A stretch of 7,390 bases of DNA from contig JAEWBA010000134.1 in NCBI GenBank assembly GCA_023391395.1, positions 1-7,390 of the forward strand, in the 5' to 3' direction. Position numbers and translations under genes: made by a program. Source of the stretch: Pseudomonadota bacterium. Lineage in GTDB: Bacteria > Pseudomonadota > Gammaproteobacteria > Burkholderiales > Burkholderiaceae_D. Positions 1 through 6,198 of this stretch are shown here, one piece after another. The notes below the pieces were generated by a model that saw nothing but the letters and a program-made list of their open reading frames with translations, searched no databases and was not told where the DNA came from. Position 1 is the first letter of the stretch, and every line of letters begins with the position of its first letter.

Positions 1-581
1 CCCTTGAACATGACGCGGCCGATGGCGCCGACCGTCTTGCCATCGCGGACGATGGGCACGCGCGCCACCACGCGCGTGACGCCGCCCATGCTCTGCAGCT
101 TGCCGATCTCCGCCTTGCCGGTGCGGACCACTTCCTGCAACTGGGTATTCTCGATGACTTCGGTGACATGCTTGCCCACCGCTGCGCCGTGCTTGATGCC
201 GAAAAACTCCTCGTGCACCGGCGGAATGAATCGCACCCGTGCCTGGTCATCGACGACGATCATCGATTCATAGGGGCTGTTGGCAAAGTAGTTGAAGATG
301 TCGTAGGCGAAATCGACACTCATCACAAAGTCGAACAAGGGCGAATCGGCGGAAACCGATCGGATCAGGAACACGGTTTCCTGATCCGTCGCCCGGTAGA
401 TCGCTACCAGCCGTAGTTCGCCCTCGATGGCGATCATGCCGGCGCCCTGCTGTCTTTTCTTCGGCAAATCCTGAAGGAGCTGCTTCTGGATCAGAGGATC
501 GCAACCAAATCCGGTTGCGCACTTGACGGTGCCTTTGGCGTCTCCCACCAATACACCGAATGCGGATATTTCTTGCTTCAT
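1..581 (-). CDS. PAS-domain regulator of the sigma-54 activator type (N-terminal part, 3' end outside window)
   Basis: The minus-strand frame is open from an ATG at 581-579 to the left edge, giving 193 residues with no stop. Residues 1-85 form a poorly recognisable N-terminal region (MKQEISAFGVLVGDAKG...). Residues from about 88 look like a PAS sensor domain: NSPYESMIVVDD at 101-112, FIPPVHEEFFG at 118-128, and a closing stretch RVPIVRDGKTVGAIGRVMFK at 174-193. This 'P-I-x-R-D-G-K-x-V-G-A-I-G-x-V-M-F' ending is typical of PAS domains placed before the AAA+ domain of sigma-54 activators; that AAA+ and the Fis-type DNA-binding domain would lie beyond the edge and are not seen. The gene is divergent from the catabolic operon, and a -24/-12 promoter faces the operon, which supports a role as its activator, perhaps sensing a CoA ester or the acid substrate. 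A purine-rich GAAAGA lies upstream of the start but is a weak ribosome site. A PAS-containing regulator of another class remains possible. Confidence 0.75.
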   Translation of the reverse strand, partial: MKQEISAFGVLVGDAKGTVKCATGFGCDPLIQKQLLQDLPKKRQQGAGMIAIEGELRLVAIYRATDQETVFLIRSVSADSPLFDFVMSVDFAYDIFNYFANSPYESMIVVDDQARVRFIPPVHEEFFGIKHGAAVGKHVTEVIENTQLQEVVRTGKAEIGKLQSMGGVTRVVARVPIVRDGKTVGAIGRVMFK

Positions 582-683
582 TTGTCTTTCATGCGAACAG
601 AGGGCGTATTTCACCCTGTCTTCGGAATATACACTCTTGTTCGCATGCCTGCTGTCGACCGGCCGTTCTTCGCGAGAAGGAAA

Positions 684-709
684 GCGCGAGATTCCGGCGC
701 GGATCGCGC
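684..709. repeat. Imperfect inverted repeat, candidate activator site
   Basis: Outer arms GCGCGA (684-689) and TCGCGC (704-709), plus inner arms TCCG (693-696) and CGGA (700-703), make a 10-bp inverted repeat with a three-base insertion (690-692) in the left arm and a three-base centre. It lies about 112 bases before the predicted transcription start near 809, in the range usual for enhancer sites of sigma-54 activators. The same GCGCGA/TCGCGC half-sites recur in the repeat at 733-747. The GC-rich background makes a chance match possible. Confidence 0.35.
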
Positions 710-732
710 AAGGCCAGGATTCATGCGGCGTT

Positions 733-747
733 CGCGCGAGTCGCGCG
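733..747. repeat. Perfect inverted repeat CGCGCGA-G-TCGCGCG, candidate activator site
   Basis: Seven-base perfect arms around a single central G. The centre is at 740, about 69 bases upstream of the predicted start of the sigma-54 transcript and about 43 bases (close to four helical turns) from the centre of the repeat at 684-709, which shares its half-sites. Two similarly built palindromes on one helical face would suit an oligomeric enhancer-binding protein. Binding by the divergent regulator is an inference. Confidence 0.4.
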
Positions 748-751
748 TCTC

Positions 752-763
752 GACATGCATGTC
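752..763. repeat. Perfect 12-bp palindrome GACATGCATGTC
   Basis: The 12 bases read identically on both strands with no spacer. The centre lies about 51 bases before the predicted +1 and the right edge is 20 bases short of the -24 element. Its sequence differs from the two GC-rich repeats upstream, so if it is an operator it would more likely serve a different protein, or a repressing role close to the promoter. No assignment is possible from sequence alone. Confidence 0.3.
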
Positions 764-782
764 TTTCAGTTGCGGAATCCCT

Positions 783-798
783 TGGCATGGAGGTTGCT
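783..798 (+). promoter_or_regulatory. Sigma-54 (RpoN) -24/-12 promoter of the catabolic operon
   Basis: TGGCATG-GAGG-TTGCT matches the consensus TGGCACG-N4-TTGCW at 11 of 12 defined positions. The invariant GG (784-785) and GC (796-797) have the required ten-base spacing. Counting C797 as -12 puts the transcript start near 809. The site lies between a divergent PAS-type regulator and the first catabolic gene and points toward the latter, as expected for activator-dependent promoters. It overlaps a perfect GGAGG (789-793) that would otherwise look like an ideal ribosome site for ATG 802; if the promoter is real, that ATG is not in the mRNA. The rest of the gene-free stretch 582-837 holds only the three inverted repeats and no small gene I can support. 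Confidence 0.8.
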
Positions 799-837
799 CA
801 TATGCATCCCAGATTCATCTCCGTCCATGAAATGACA

Positions 838-2067
838 ATGCGTCCTGCTGACACCTTATCGCCACCCCATTCCGAAAACACGCTGAGTATGTTGAGCGGA
901 ATTCGCGTACTCGATTTGACAACCTCGATTGCAGGCCCCTATGCCACACAGCTACTAGCCGACCTTGGCGCGACCGTCGTCAAGGTCGAACGCCCCGGGC
1001 GCGGCGACGATGCGCGCGCCTGGGGGCCGCCGTTTCTGGAAGGGGAGTCGCTCTGGTTCCTGAGCGTGAACCGCAACAAGCAAAGCGTCACCCTCGACTA
1101 TTCGCGCGAAGCGGGACTGGCGATCCTGCACAAACTGGTTGCCGTGGCCGATGTCATCGTCGTCAACCAGGTGGTGCGCGGCCAGAAGAAGCTGCACATC
1201 GACTACGCCACGCTGAAGGCCATCAATCCGAAGTTGATCCATGTATCGATCACCGGTTTCGGCCTGACCGGACCCAATAGCGACCAGCCCTGCTACGACC
1301 TGATCGCCGAAGGGTATAGCGGCGTCATGGACCTGACCGGCGAGCCGGGCCAGGATCCGCAGAAGGTGGGCACGCCGGCTGCCGACCTGCTGGCCGGCGC
1401 GGACGCTGCACTGGCTACGCTTGCTGCGCTGATGGGGCGCAGCCGCACCGGCTGCGGCCATGAAATCGACGTGTCGATGGTGGAGAGCATGACGCGATTC
1501 ATGACTCCGCGTCTCGTCCCGTATATGGGAACCGGCGAGGTCCCGCGCCGCTCCGGCGGCAAGGACAGTGTGATCGCCATTTACCAGACCTTCAGTACGG
1601 CCGACGCTCCGATCACCCTGGGTCTGGGCAACGACAGCATCTGGGCCCGCTTCTGCGAGGCGGTCGGACGAGCCGACATGGCCGCCGATCCGCGCTTCCT
1701 GACCAATGTCGGACGGCGCGCGGCGCGCGCCGAGATCGTCGAGCAGATACAGTCGATCCTGATCCAGAAACCGCGCGAGCACTGGCTGGAGCTGTTTGCC
1801 AAGGCACGGATTCCGGCAGGTCCGATCAATCGCCTCGATGAGGTCGTGCAGGACCGGACATTGAACGAGCGCGGCTTGTTCTTTGTCGCCAAGCGCGGAG
1901 ATACGGCGCTGCCGCAGGTCGGCCTGGGTATCCGCTTCGACGGCAATGCCAATACCTATCGCAAGGCGCCGCCGCTGCTCGGCGAAGATACGAAAGATGT
2001 GCTTTCATCTTGGCTCGGCCTGGACGAGAGCCAGTTTGCAGAACTCGACAAGGCAGACGTCCTTTAA
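838..2067 (+). CDS. CaiB/BaiF-family (class III) CoA-transferase
   Basis: Moves CoA between a donor acyl-CoA and a free carboxylic acid in the cytoplasm. The N-terminus carries the family signature LSGIRVLDLTTSIAGPYATQ (residues 18-37 from this start), then LADLGATVVKVERPGRGD, LNRNKQSV-like VNRNKQSVTLDY, and ISITGFGLTGP-like VSITGFGLTGP. The probable catalytic aspartate is Asp183 in GTPAADLLAG, matching Asp169 of formyl-CoA transferase. The protein would be 409 residues, near the family norm of 390-410. The start is uncertain. The frame is open from 523, and ATG 802 has a good GGAGG, but both lie upstream of or inside the sigma-54 promoter with +1 near 809. ATG 832, 838 and 889 remain; 889 sits directly before the conserved motif (392 residues), and none has a clear ribosome site. 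First gene of the operon. It may activate the substrate with CoA or move CoA off the dicarboxylate product; substrate unknown. Confidence 0.9.
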   Translation: MRPADTLSPPHSENTLSMLSGIRVLDLTTSIAGPYATQLLADLGATVVKVERPGRGDDARAWGPPFLEGESLWFLSVNRNKQSVTLDYSREAGLAILHKLVAVADVIVVNQVVRGQKKLHIDYATLKAINPKLIHVSITGFGLTGPNSDQPCYDLIAEGYSGVMDLTGEPGQDPQKVGTPAADLLAGADAALATLAALMGRSRTGCGHEIDVSMVESMTRFMTPRLVPYMGTGEVPRRSGGKDSVIAIYQTFSTADAPITLGLGNDSIWARFCEAVGRADMAADPRFLTNVGRRAARAEIVEQIQSILIQKPREHWLELFAKARIPAGPINRLDEVVQDRTLNERGLFFVAKRGDTALPQVGLGIRFDGNANTYRKAPPLLGEDTKDVLSSWLGLDESQFAELDKADVL

Positions 2068-2096
2068 GCGGGCGGCTGGCCGAGTGCCACTACTTT

Positions 2097-2101
2097 AGGA
2101 G
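2097..2101 (+). promoter_or_regulatory. Ribosome binding site AGGAG
   Basis: AGGAG with eight bases to the ATG at 2110. It is the strongest ribosome site within the operon and sits in the longest internal gap (42 bases), so the ring-opening enzyme may be translated especially well. No hairpin strong enough for a terminator lies in this gap. Confidence 0.75.
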
Positions 2102-2109
2102 AAGAGACC

Positions 2110-2895
2110 ATGGCTAGACAGTTTGAAACTATCATTTACGAGGAAGACGGCCCGATCGGCACCATTACCCTCAACCGCCCGAACAACGGCAACATGTTCA
2201 ACGTGCAGATGTGCCATGAGATTCGCGACTGCATCAACGACATCCGCCGCGAAACCCGCACTCGCGTCATCGTCATCACGGGCGCCGGCGACAAGTTCTT
2301 CTGCATCGGCGGCGAGAAGACCGGCATGGAGGATACGCTGCTATACGCGGGCGTGCTGCCGGTGCTGGACATGTACGAAAGCATCGAGCGCCTGCAAAAG
2401 CCGGTGATCGCTTCGGTCAATGGTTTTGCAGTAGGCGGCGGCAACGTGCTGCAGGTGGTATGCGATCTTACGATCGCCAAGGAAAGCGCGATCTTCCGTC
2501 AGGTTGGTCCGATGATGGGCAGCTTCGACGCCGGTTACGGCACCTGGTATCTGGAAGACCTGGTGGGCAAGAAGCGCGCCAAGGAAATCTGGTTCCGCAA
2601 CCAGAAAATCAGCAGCGCCGAAGCGCTGGACATGGGCCTGATCAACAAGGTCGTTCCCGATGACCAGCTCGCCGCCGAAACGCGCAAGTACGCGCTGGAG
2701 GTCGCCGACCGCGGCTCATTCGCGCTGGCTTCCATCAAGGGCGCCTTCAATGCCCGCCACGGCGGTGTCTCGGGTCTGTCGCGCATGGCGCATGACTTGC
2801 TGCTGCGCGCCCACCTGTCCACCGAGGAATCGAAGGAATTGTCGGCATCTTTCGCCGAGAAGCGCTCACCGGATGCGTCGAAGTTCGGCCACTGA
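2110..2895 (+). CDS. MenB/BadI-type crotonase, probable ring-opening beta-ketoacyl-CoA hydrolase
   Basis: A 261-residue crotonase-fold protein. Oxyanion-hole elements are FFCIGGEKTG (63-72) and VNGFAVGGGN (103-112). It is not an ordinary hydratase: the two glutamates of enoyl-CoA hydratase are replaced by Val113 (GGGNV) and Gly133. Instead it has QVGPMMGSFDAGYGTWYL (131-148), closely like MenB (1,4-dihydroxy-2-naphthoyl-CoA synthase) and BadI (2-ketocyclohexanecarboxyl-CoA hydrolase). Gly133, Ser138 and Asp140 align with Gly156, Ser161 and Asp163 of E. coli MenB. The following KKRAKEIWF and EALDMGLINKVVP are also shared with that subgroup. No menaquinone gene is nearby, whereas a ligase, dehydrogenase, hydratase and SDR are, so I favour hydrolytic opening of a cyclic beta-ketoacyl-CoA in place of a thiolase step. 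MenB-like ring closure is the main alternative. Confidence 0.85.
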   Translation: MARQFETIIYEEDGPIGTITLNRPNNGNMFNVQMCHEIRDCINDIRRETRTRVIVITGAGDKFFCIGGEKTGMEDTLLYAGVLPVLDMYESIERLQKPVIASVNGFAVGGGNVLQVVCDLTIAKESAIFRQVGPMMGSFDAGYGTWYLEDLVGKKRAKEIWFRNQKISSAEALDMGLINKVVPDDQLAAETRKYALEVADRGSFALASIKGAFNARHGGVSGLSRMAHDLLLRAHLSTEESKELSASFAEKRSPDASKFGH

Positions 2896-2919
2896 CCTGC
2901 CCTCAGAGATTTCGCTGCG

Positions 2920-4614
2920 ATGAACACGATTCTTACTCTTCAGGACCGGGAGCAGGCTGCGGCCTACTACGCCAGCGGCGTATGGCAAAGCGACACCTTG
3001 TATGCGCTGCTGCAAAAGCATGCACAAGCGAGGCCGGATGCATGGGCTATGCGCGACAGCGTGCATCGTCTGACTTGGGCCGCGCTGCTTCAGTGGACTG
3101 ATGCGGTTGCGGCGGACCTGGAGCAGGCCGGATTGCGCAAGGGGTCACGGGTATCGGTCTGGCTGCCGAACCGGGTCGAGGCTCTGATCGTCTTCCTCGC
3201 CTGCTCGCGCAATGGCTATATCTGCAATCCCTCGCTGCACCAGAACTACACGGTGGCGGAGATCGTGACCTTGCTCGGGCGTATCCACTGCGAAGCCTTC
3301 TTCGGACAGAAGGCTTACGGCGCCGATGCGGCCTCCTTCGGCAACGAGGGGGTGGCGCAGCAGATCGGCGCGGTCGAGACGCTGCGCCGGGCGTACTGGC
3401 TGGAGCCGCGGAGCGCCGGCGTGCAAGGCGCCGATCCCGCCTTTCCGCAACGCGAGGGCGGCACACCACGCATTCCGGCCGACAGCAATCCGGACAAGAT
3501 TGTCTATCTTGCGTTTACGTCCGGCACCACCGGCACGCCCAAGGCCGTCATGCACAGCGATAACACGCTGCTCGCCAACGGCCGCGCGATTGTGAGGGAC
3601 TGGCACCACGACCACAACACCGTCTTGCTGACCCTGAGCCCGATCAGCCATCACATCGGCACGGTGGCACTGGAACAGGCGATGGCTGCCGGTCTCGAAC
3701 TGGTGGTCAACGATCTGCCGGCCGGTTTCAAGCCGATCGACTGGATAGAGGAAACCGGCGCCACCTACGTGATGGGGGTGCCGACCCATGCGATGGATAT
3801 CCTGGCCGAAGTGAAGCGGCGTGAACTGGGGCGCCTGGGCAAGGTAAAGGTGTTCTATATGGCTGGCGCGCCGATCCCGCGCGAAACGGCGCAGGCCTTC
3901 CTGAACCTCGACATTGTGCCGCAGAACATATACGGCATGACCGAGAACGGTTCACATCAGTACACACTGCCCACCGATGACACCGACACCATCGTCGGCA
4001 CTTGCGGGCGCGCCTGCGACGCCTACGAGATCAAGCTGTGGAACCAGGAAAACCCGGACATCGAGGCGAAGCCGGGCGAGATCGGCGAGATCGGTGGTCG
4101 CGGCGGGTGCCTGATGCTGGGTTATTTCGATAACCAGCGTGCCACGGAAACTTCATTCAATGCCTCGGGCTGGTTCCTCAGCGGCGACCTCGGCATGCTG
4201 GACAAGAATGGATGCCTGATCATCATGGGGCGCAAGAAGGATTTGATCATCCGTGGCGGCCATAACATCCATCCCTCGACCATCGAAGACCTGGCGCTGC
4301 GCAACAAGCTGGTGCTGAAGGCAGCCGCCTTCCCGGTGGCAGACGAGCGCCTGGGCGAGAAGGTATGCCTGGCGGTCATCACCAGCGATGCCGCCACGCT
4401 CACCGCAGACATGATGCTGCAGCACCTGCACGATGCCGGCCTGTCGAAGTTCGACATGCCGGAATACTACGTCGTCATGCAGGAATTCCCGATGACTCCC
4501 AGCGGCAAGATCCTCAAGCGCGGGCTGGTGGACCTGGTCAAGCAGGGCCGCCTTGTCCCGCAAGCGGTGCGCTGGATCTCCTCCGAAAAGCAAGCAACAA
4601 AAGAGAGCAACTGA
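2920..4614 (+). CDS. AMP-forming acyl-CoA ligase, possibly cyclohexanecarboxylate-CoA ligase (AliA)-like
   Basis: An ATP-dependent ligase of the ANL superfamily, 564 residues, which makes an acyl-adenylate and then the CoA thioester. All key motifs are intact: phosphate-binding loop TSGTTGTPK (200-208), YGMTE (338-342) for adenine and carboxylate binding, SGDL with ribose-binding Asp423, hinge region GRKKDLIIRGGHNI (437-450), and the catalytic lysine Lys530 in TPSGKILKRG. The segment LPNRVEALIVFLACSRNGYI followed by NPSLHQNYTV recalls cyclohexanecarboxylate-CoA ligases as I remember them, but this needs an alignment. ATG 2920 lies 24 bases after the previous stop, with only a weak AGAGA upstream. 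Its place between the BadI-like gene and the hydratase fits activation of the ring acid that starts the pathway. A medium-chain or aryl acid substrate cannot be excluded. Confidence 0.88.
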   Translation: MNTILTLQDREQAAAYYASGVWQSDTLYALLQKHAQARPDAWAMRDSVHRLTWAALLQWTDAVAADLEQAGLRKGSRVSVWLPNRVEALIVFLACSRNGYICNPSLHQNYTVAEIVTLLGRIHCEAFFGQKAYGADAASFGNEGVAQQIGAVETLRRAYWLEPRSAGVQGADPAFPQREGGTPRIPADSNPDKIVYLAFTSGTTGTPKAVMHSDNTLLANGRAIVRDWHHDHNTVLLTLSPISHHIGTVALEQAMAAGLELVVNDLPAGFKPIDWIEETGATYVMGVPTHAMDILAEVKRRELGRLGKVKVFYMAGAPIPRETAQAFLNLDIVPQNIYGMTENGSHQYTLPTDDTDTIVGTCGRACDAYEIKLWNQENPDIEAKPGEIGEIGGRGGCLMLGYFDNQRATETSFNASGWFLSGDLGMLDKNGCLIIMGRKKDLIIRGGHNIHPSTIEDLALRNKLVLKAAAFPVADERLGEKVCLAVITSDAATLTADMMLQHLHDAGLSKFDMPEYYVVMQEFPMTPSGKILKRGLVDLVKQGRLVPQAVRWISSEKQATKESN

Positions 4615-4616
4615 AC

Positions 4617-5396
4617 ATGCCCATCACCCTATCCCGCCGCGAAGAGTTCGCGGTCATTACCATCGACCGCCCGGAGGCGATGAACGCGCTGAGCTTCGCG
4701 CTGATCAAGGAGATCGGCGCGCGCATTGATGAAGCCGCCGAGTCGGACGCGCGCGCGCTACTGATCACCGGCGCCGGACCCAAGTCCTTCTGCGCGGGCG
4801 CCGATATCGTCGAACTGATGGGCCGCAGCCTGGAGCAACAGAAGCGGGGCGCCGAACTCGGACAGGCGATGTTTGCCAAGCTCGATACGCTGCGCATGCC
4901 CTCGGTCGCCGTCATCAACGGCTTTGCCTTCGGCGGCGGCCTGGAACTGGCGCTGGCCTGCACCTTCCGCGTCGCCACCGCCAATGCCAAGCTTGGCCTG
5001 CCGGAAGTCAAGCTCGGCCTGATTCCCGGTTATGGCGGCACGCAACGCCTGCCGCGCGTGATCGGTGAGGCGCGCGCGATGGAACTGATCCTGACCGGCC
5101 GTACAGTCACGGCGGAAGAAGCCTTGCAGATCGGTCTGGTCAATCGCCTGATTGAACGTGATCCTGAAGGCGATCCGCTCGAAGCCGGCATCAATTTCGC
5201 GCGTGAATTCGCCGGCTACGGCATGCTCGCCCTGCAGTGCGCGCGTAGCGCCGTGCAGCGTGCCTTGAGCACTCCGCTGGCCGAAGGCCTGAAGATCGAA
5301 GCCGATCTGTCCACGCTCGCCTACCAGACCGCCGATGCACGCGAAGGCATGTCCGCCTTTGCCGAAAAGCGCAAGCCCAAATTCACGGACTGCTGA
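4617..5396 (+). CDS. Enoyl-CoA hydratase (crotonase family, BadK-like role)
   Basis: Adds water across the alpha,beta double bond of an enoyl-CoA. The 259-residue length is typical. Residues FCAGADIVELM (58-68) and NGFAFGGGLELALAC (101-115) form the oxyanion hole. Both catalytic glutamates are present: Glu110 in GGGLELAL and Glu130 in LGLPEVKLG. GYGGTQRLPR (138-147) and the C-terminal REGMSAFAEKRKPKF are also standard. The frame is open further upstream, from 4365, but that part overlaps the ligase; ATG 4617 is right because the conserved start PITLSRREEFAVITIDRPEAMNAL-type region begins there. It starts two bases after the ligase stop, with AGAGAG nine bases upstream inside the ligase gene, suggesting translational coupling. 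In this operon it would hydrate a cyclic enoyl-CoA as BadK does in R. palustris; general fatty-acid hydratase activity is possible. Contrast with the gene at 2110, which has neither glutamate. Confidence 0.9.
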   Translation: MPITLSRREEFAVITIDRPEAMNALSFALIKEIGARIDEAAESDARALLITGAGPKSFCAGADIVELMGRSLEQQKRGAELGQAMFAKLDTLRMPSVAVINGFAFGGGLELALACTFRVATANAKLGLPEVKLGLIPGYGGTQRLPRVIGEARAMELILTGRTVTAEEALQIGLVNRLIERDPEGDPLEAGINFAREFAGYGMLALQCARSAVQRALSTPLAEGLKIEADLSTLAYQTADAREGMSAFAEKRKPKFTDC

Positions 5397-5412
5397 GAGG
5401 ACGTCGAACGCC

Positions 5413-6159
5413 ATGAGCAAGGAAAAAACCATCATCGTCACCGGAGCCAGCCGTGGTATTGGCGCCGCCATCGCGATAGCACTGGCCGATCAGGGCTATA
5501 CCGTCGCTTGCCTGTCGCGGCGCGGCGAACTGCCGGCCGTGCCGCAGGCATCGACTGAAGCGCTGAGCCGCTGCGTCGCTTTCTCTTGCGACGTCACCAA
5601 GGGCGACAGCGTACGCGAAGCCTTTGCGCACGCCGCCGCGCTTGGCAAACCCATCGTCGGCCTGGTCAACAATGCCGGCGTGCACCTGGAAGGCCCGAGC
5701 GACAGCTTCCCGCTGGCCGATTACGAAACCGTATTCGACACCAATGCAACCTCGGTGTTCGTCGGCTGCCAGAGCGTCTATCCGCATTTGCTGAAGTCGG
5801 GCGGCGGCCTGATCGTCAACATCGGCTCCTTCTTCGACAAGCTGGGCGTCAAGCGCAATCTCGCCTATTGCGCATCCAAGGCCGCGGTCGGCGCCATCAC
5901 GCGCTGCCTGGCCGTCGAATGGGCCGGCAAGGGGATTCGTGTCATCGACGTCGCGCCGGGCTACATCATGACCGACCTGAATCGCGAAGCGATGGAGTCG
6001 AGCGCATTGGCCGACTACCTGGAAAAGCGCATTCCGCGCCGCAAGCCCGGTCAGTCAGACGACGTGGCCAAGCTGGTGATGTCGCTGTTCACCATCGATA
6101 CGCCTTTCCTGTCCGGAGAAACGATCTATATCGATGGCGCGCAAGGCATTGCGCACTGA
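5413..6159 (+). CDS. Short-chain dehydrogenase/reductase, probable beta-hydroxyacyl-CoA dehydrogenase (BadH-like role)
   Basis: A classical SDR of 248 residues with a Rossmann fold. It has the cofactor loop TGASRGIG (10-17), NNAG (86-89), catalytic Asn111, Ser139, Tyr152 and Lys156 (YCASK), and the APGYIMTDL loop (181-189). The second beta strand ends in LSRRGE (34-39): basic residues and no acidic residue, which in this family suggests NADP(H) more than NAD(H), although an oxidative beta-oxidation step usually uses NAD. ATG 5413 is 16 bases after the hydratase stop; AGAGGA at 5396-5401 overlaps that stop and is somewhat distant (11 bases). Reading frame upstream to 5335 lies in the hydratase and is rejected. 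By context it oxidises the beta-hydroxyacyl-CoA made by the hydratase to the cyclic ketone that the BadI-like enzyme cleaves. FabG-like reduction is the alternative. Confidence 0.87.
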   Translation: MSKEKTIIVTGASRGIGAAIAIALADQGYTVACLSRRGELPAVPQASTEALSRCVAFSCDVTKGDSVREAFAHAAALGKPIVGLVNNAGVHLEGPSDSFPLADYETVFDTNATSVFVGCQSVYPHLLKSGGGLIVNIGSFFDKLGVKRNLAYCASKAAVGAITRCLAVEWAGKGIRVIDVAPGYIMTDLNREAMESSALADYLEKRIPRRKPGQSDDVAKLVMSLFTIDTPFLSGETIYIDGAQGIAH

Positions 6160-6186
6160 GACGGACGCAATTGAAGATCCAACCAA

Positions 6187-6191
6187 AGAGG
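6187..6191 (+). promoter_or_regulatory. Ribosome binding site AGAGG that decides a TTG start
   Basis: AGAGG lies seven bases before TTG 6199, ideal spacing. The next in-frame ATG at 6217 has no comparable site. This supports the non-ATG start for the acyl-CoA dehydrogenase. Confidence 0.6.
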
Positions 6192-6198
6192 TAAGCAA

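Noticed and set aside
4..416. Plus-strand small frames at 4-273 and 168-416
   Set aside because: They are complements of the regulator's PAS coding sequence, which reads as a conserved protein on the minus strand.
626..658. Possible sigma-70 promoter for the regulator on the minus strand (TATATT at 631-626, TCGACA at 658-653)
   Set aside because: The spacer is 21 bases, too long for a credible -35/-10 pair, and the -35 match is imperfect.
523..837. Upstream extension of the CoA-transferase frame from TTG 523
   Set aside because: It would overlap the divergent regulator gene and run through the sigma-54 promoter. The encoded residues resemble no part of the CaiB family.
955..1782. Minus-strand open frame (275 codons) opposite the CoA-transferase
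   Set aside because: Shadow of a well-supported gene; no motif, and low-complexity composition rich in Ala, Arg, Asp and His.
2068..2109. Hairpin TGGC/GCCA between the first two operon genes as a terminator
   Set aside because: Only a four-base stem with no T-run; too weak to end transcription.
4758..5471. Minus-strand open frame (237 codons) opposite the enoyl-CoA hydratase
   Set aside because: Antisense to a gene with intact catalytic residues; no domain seen.
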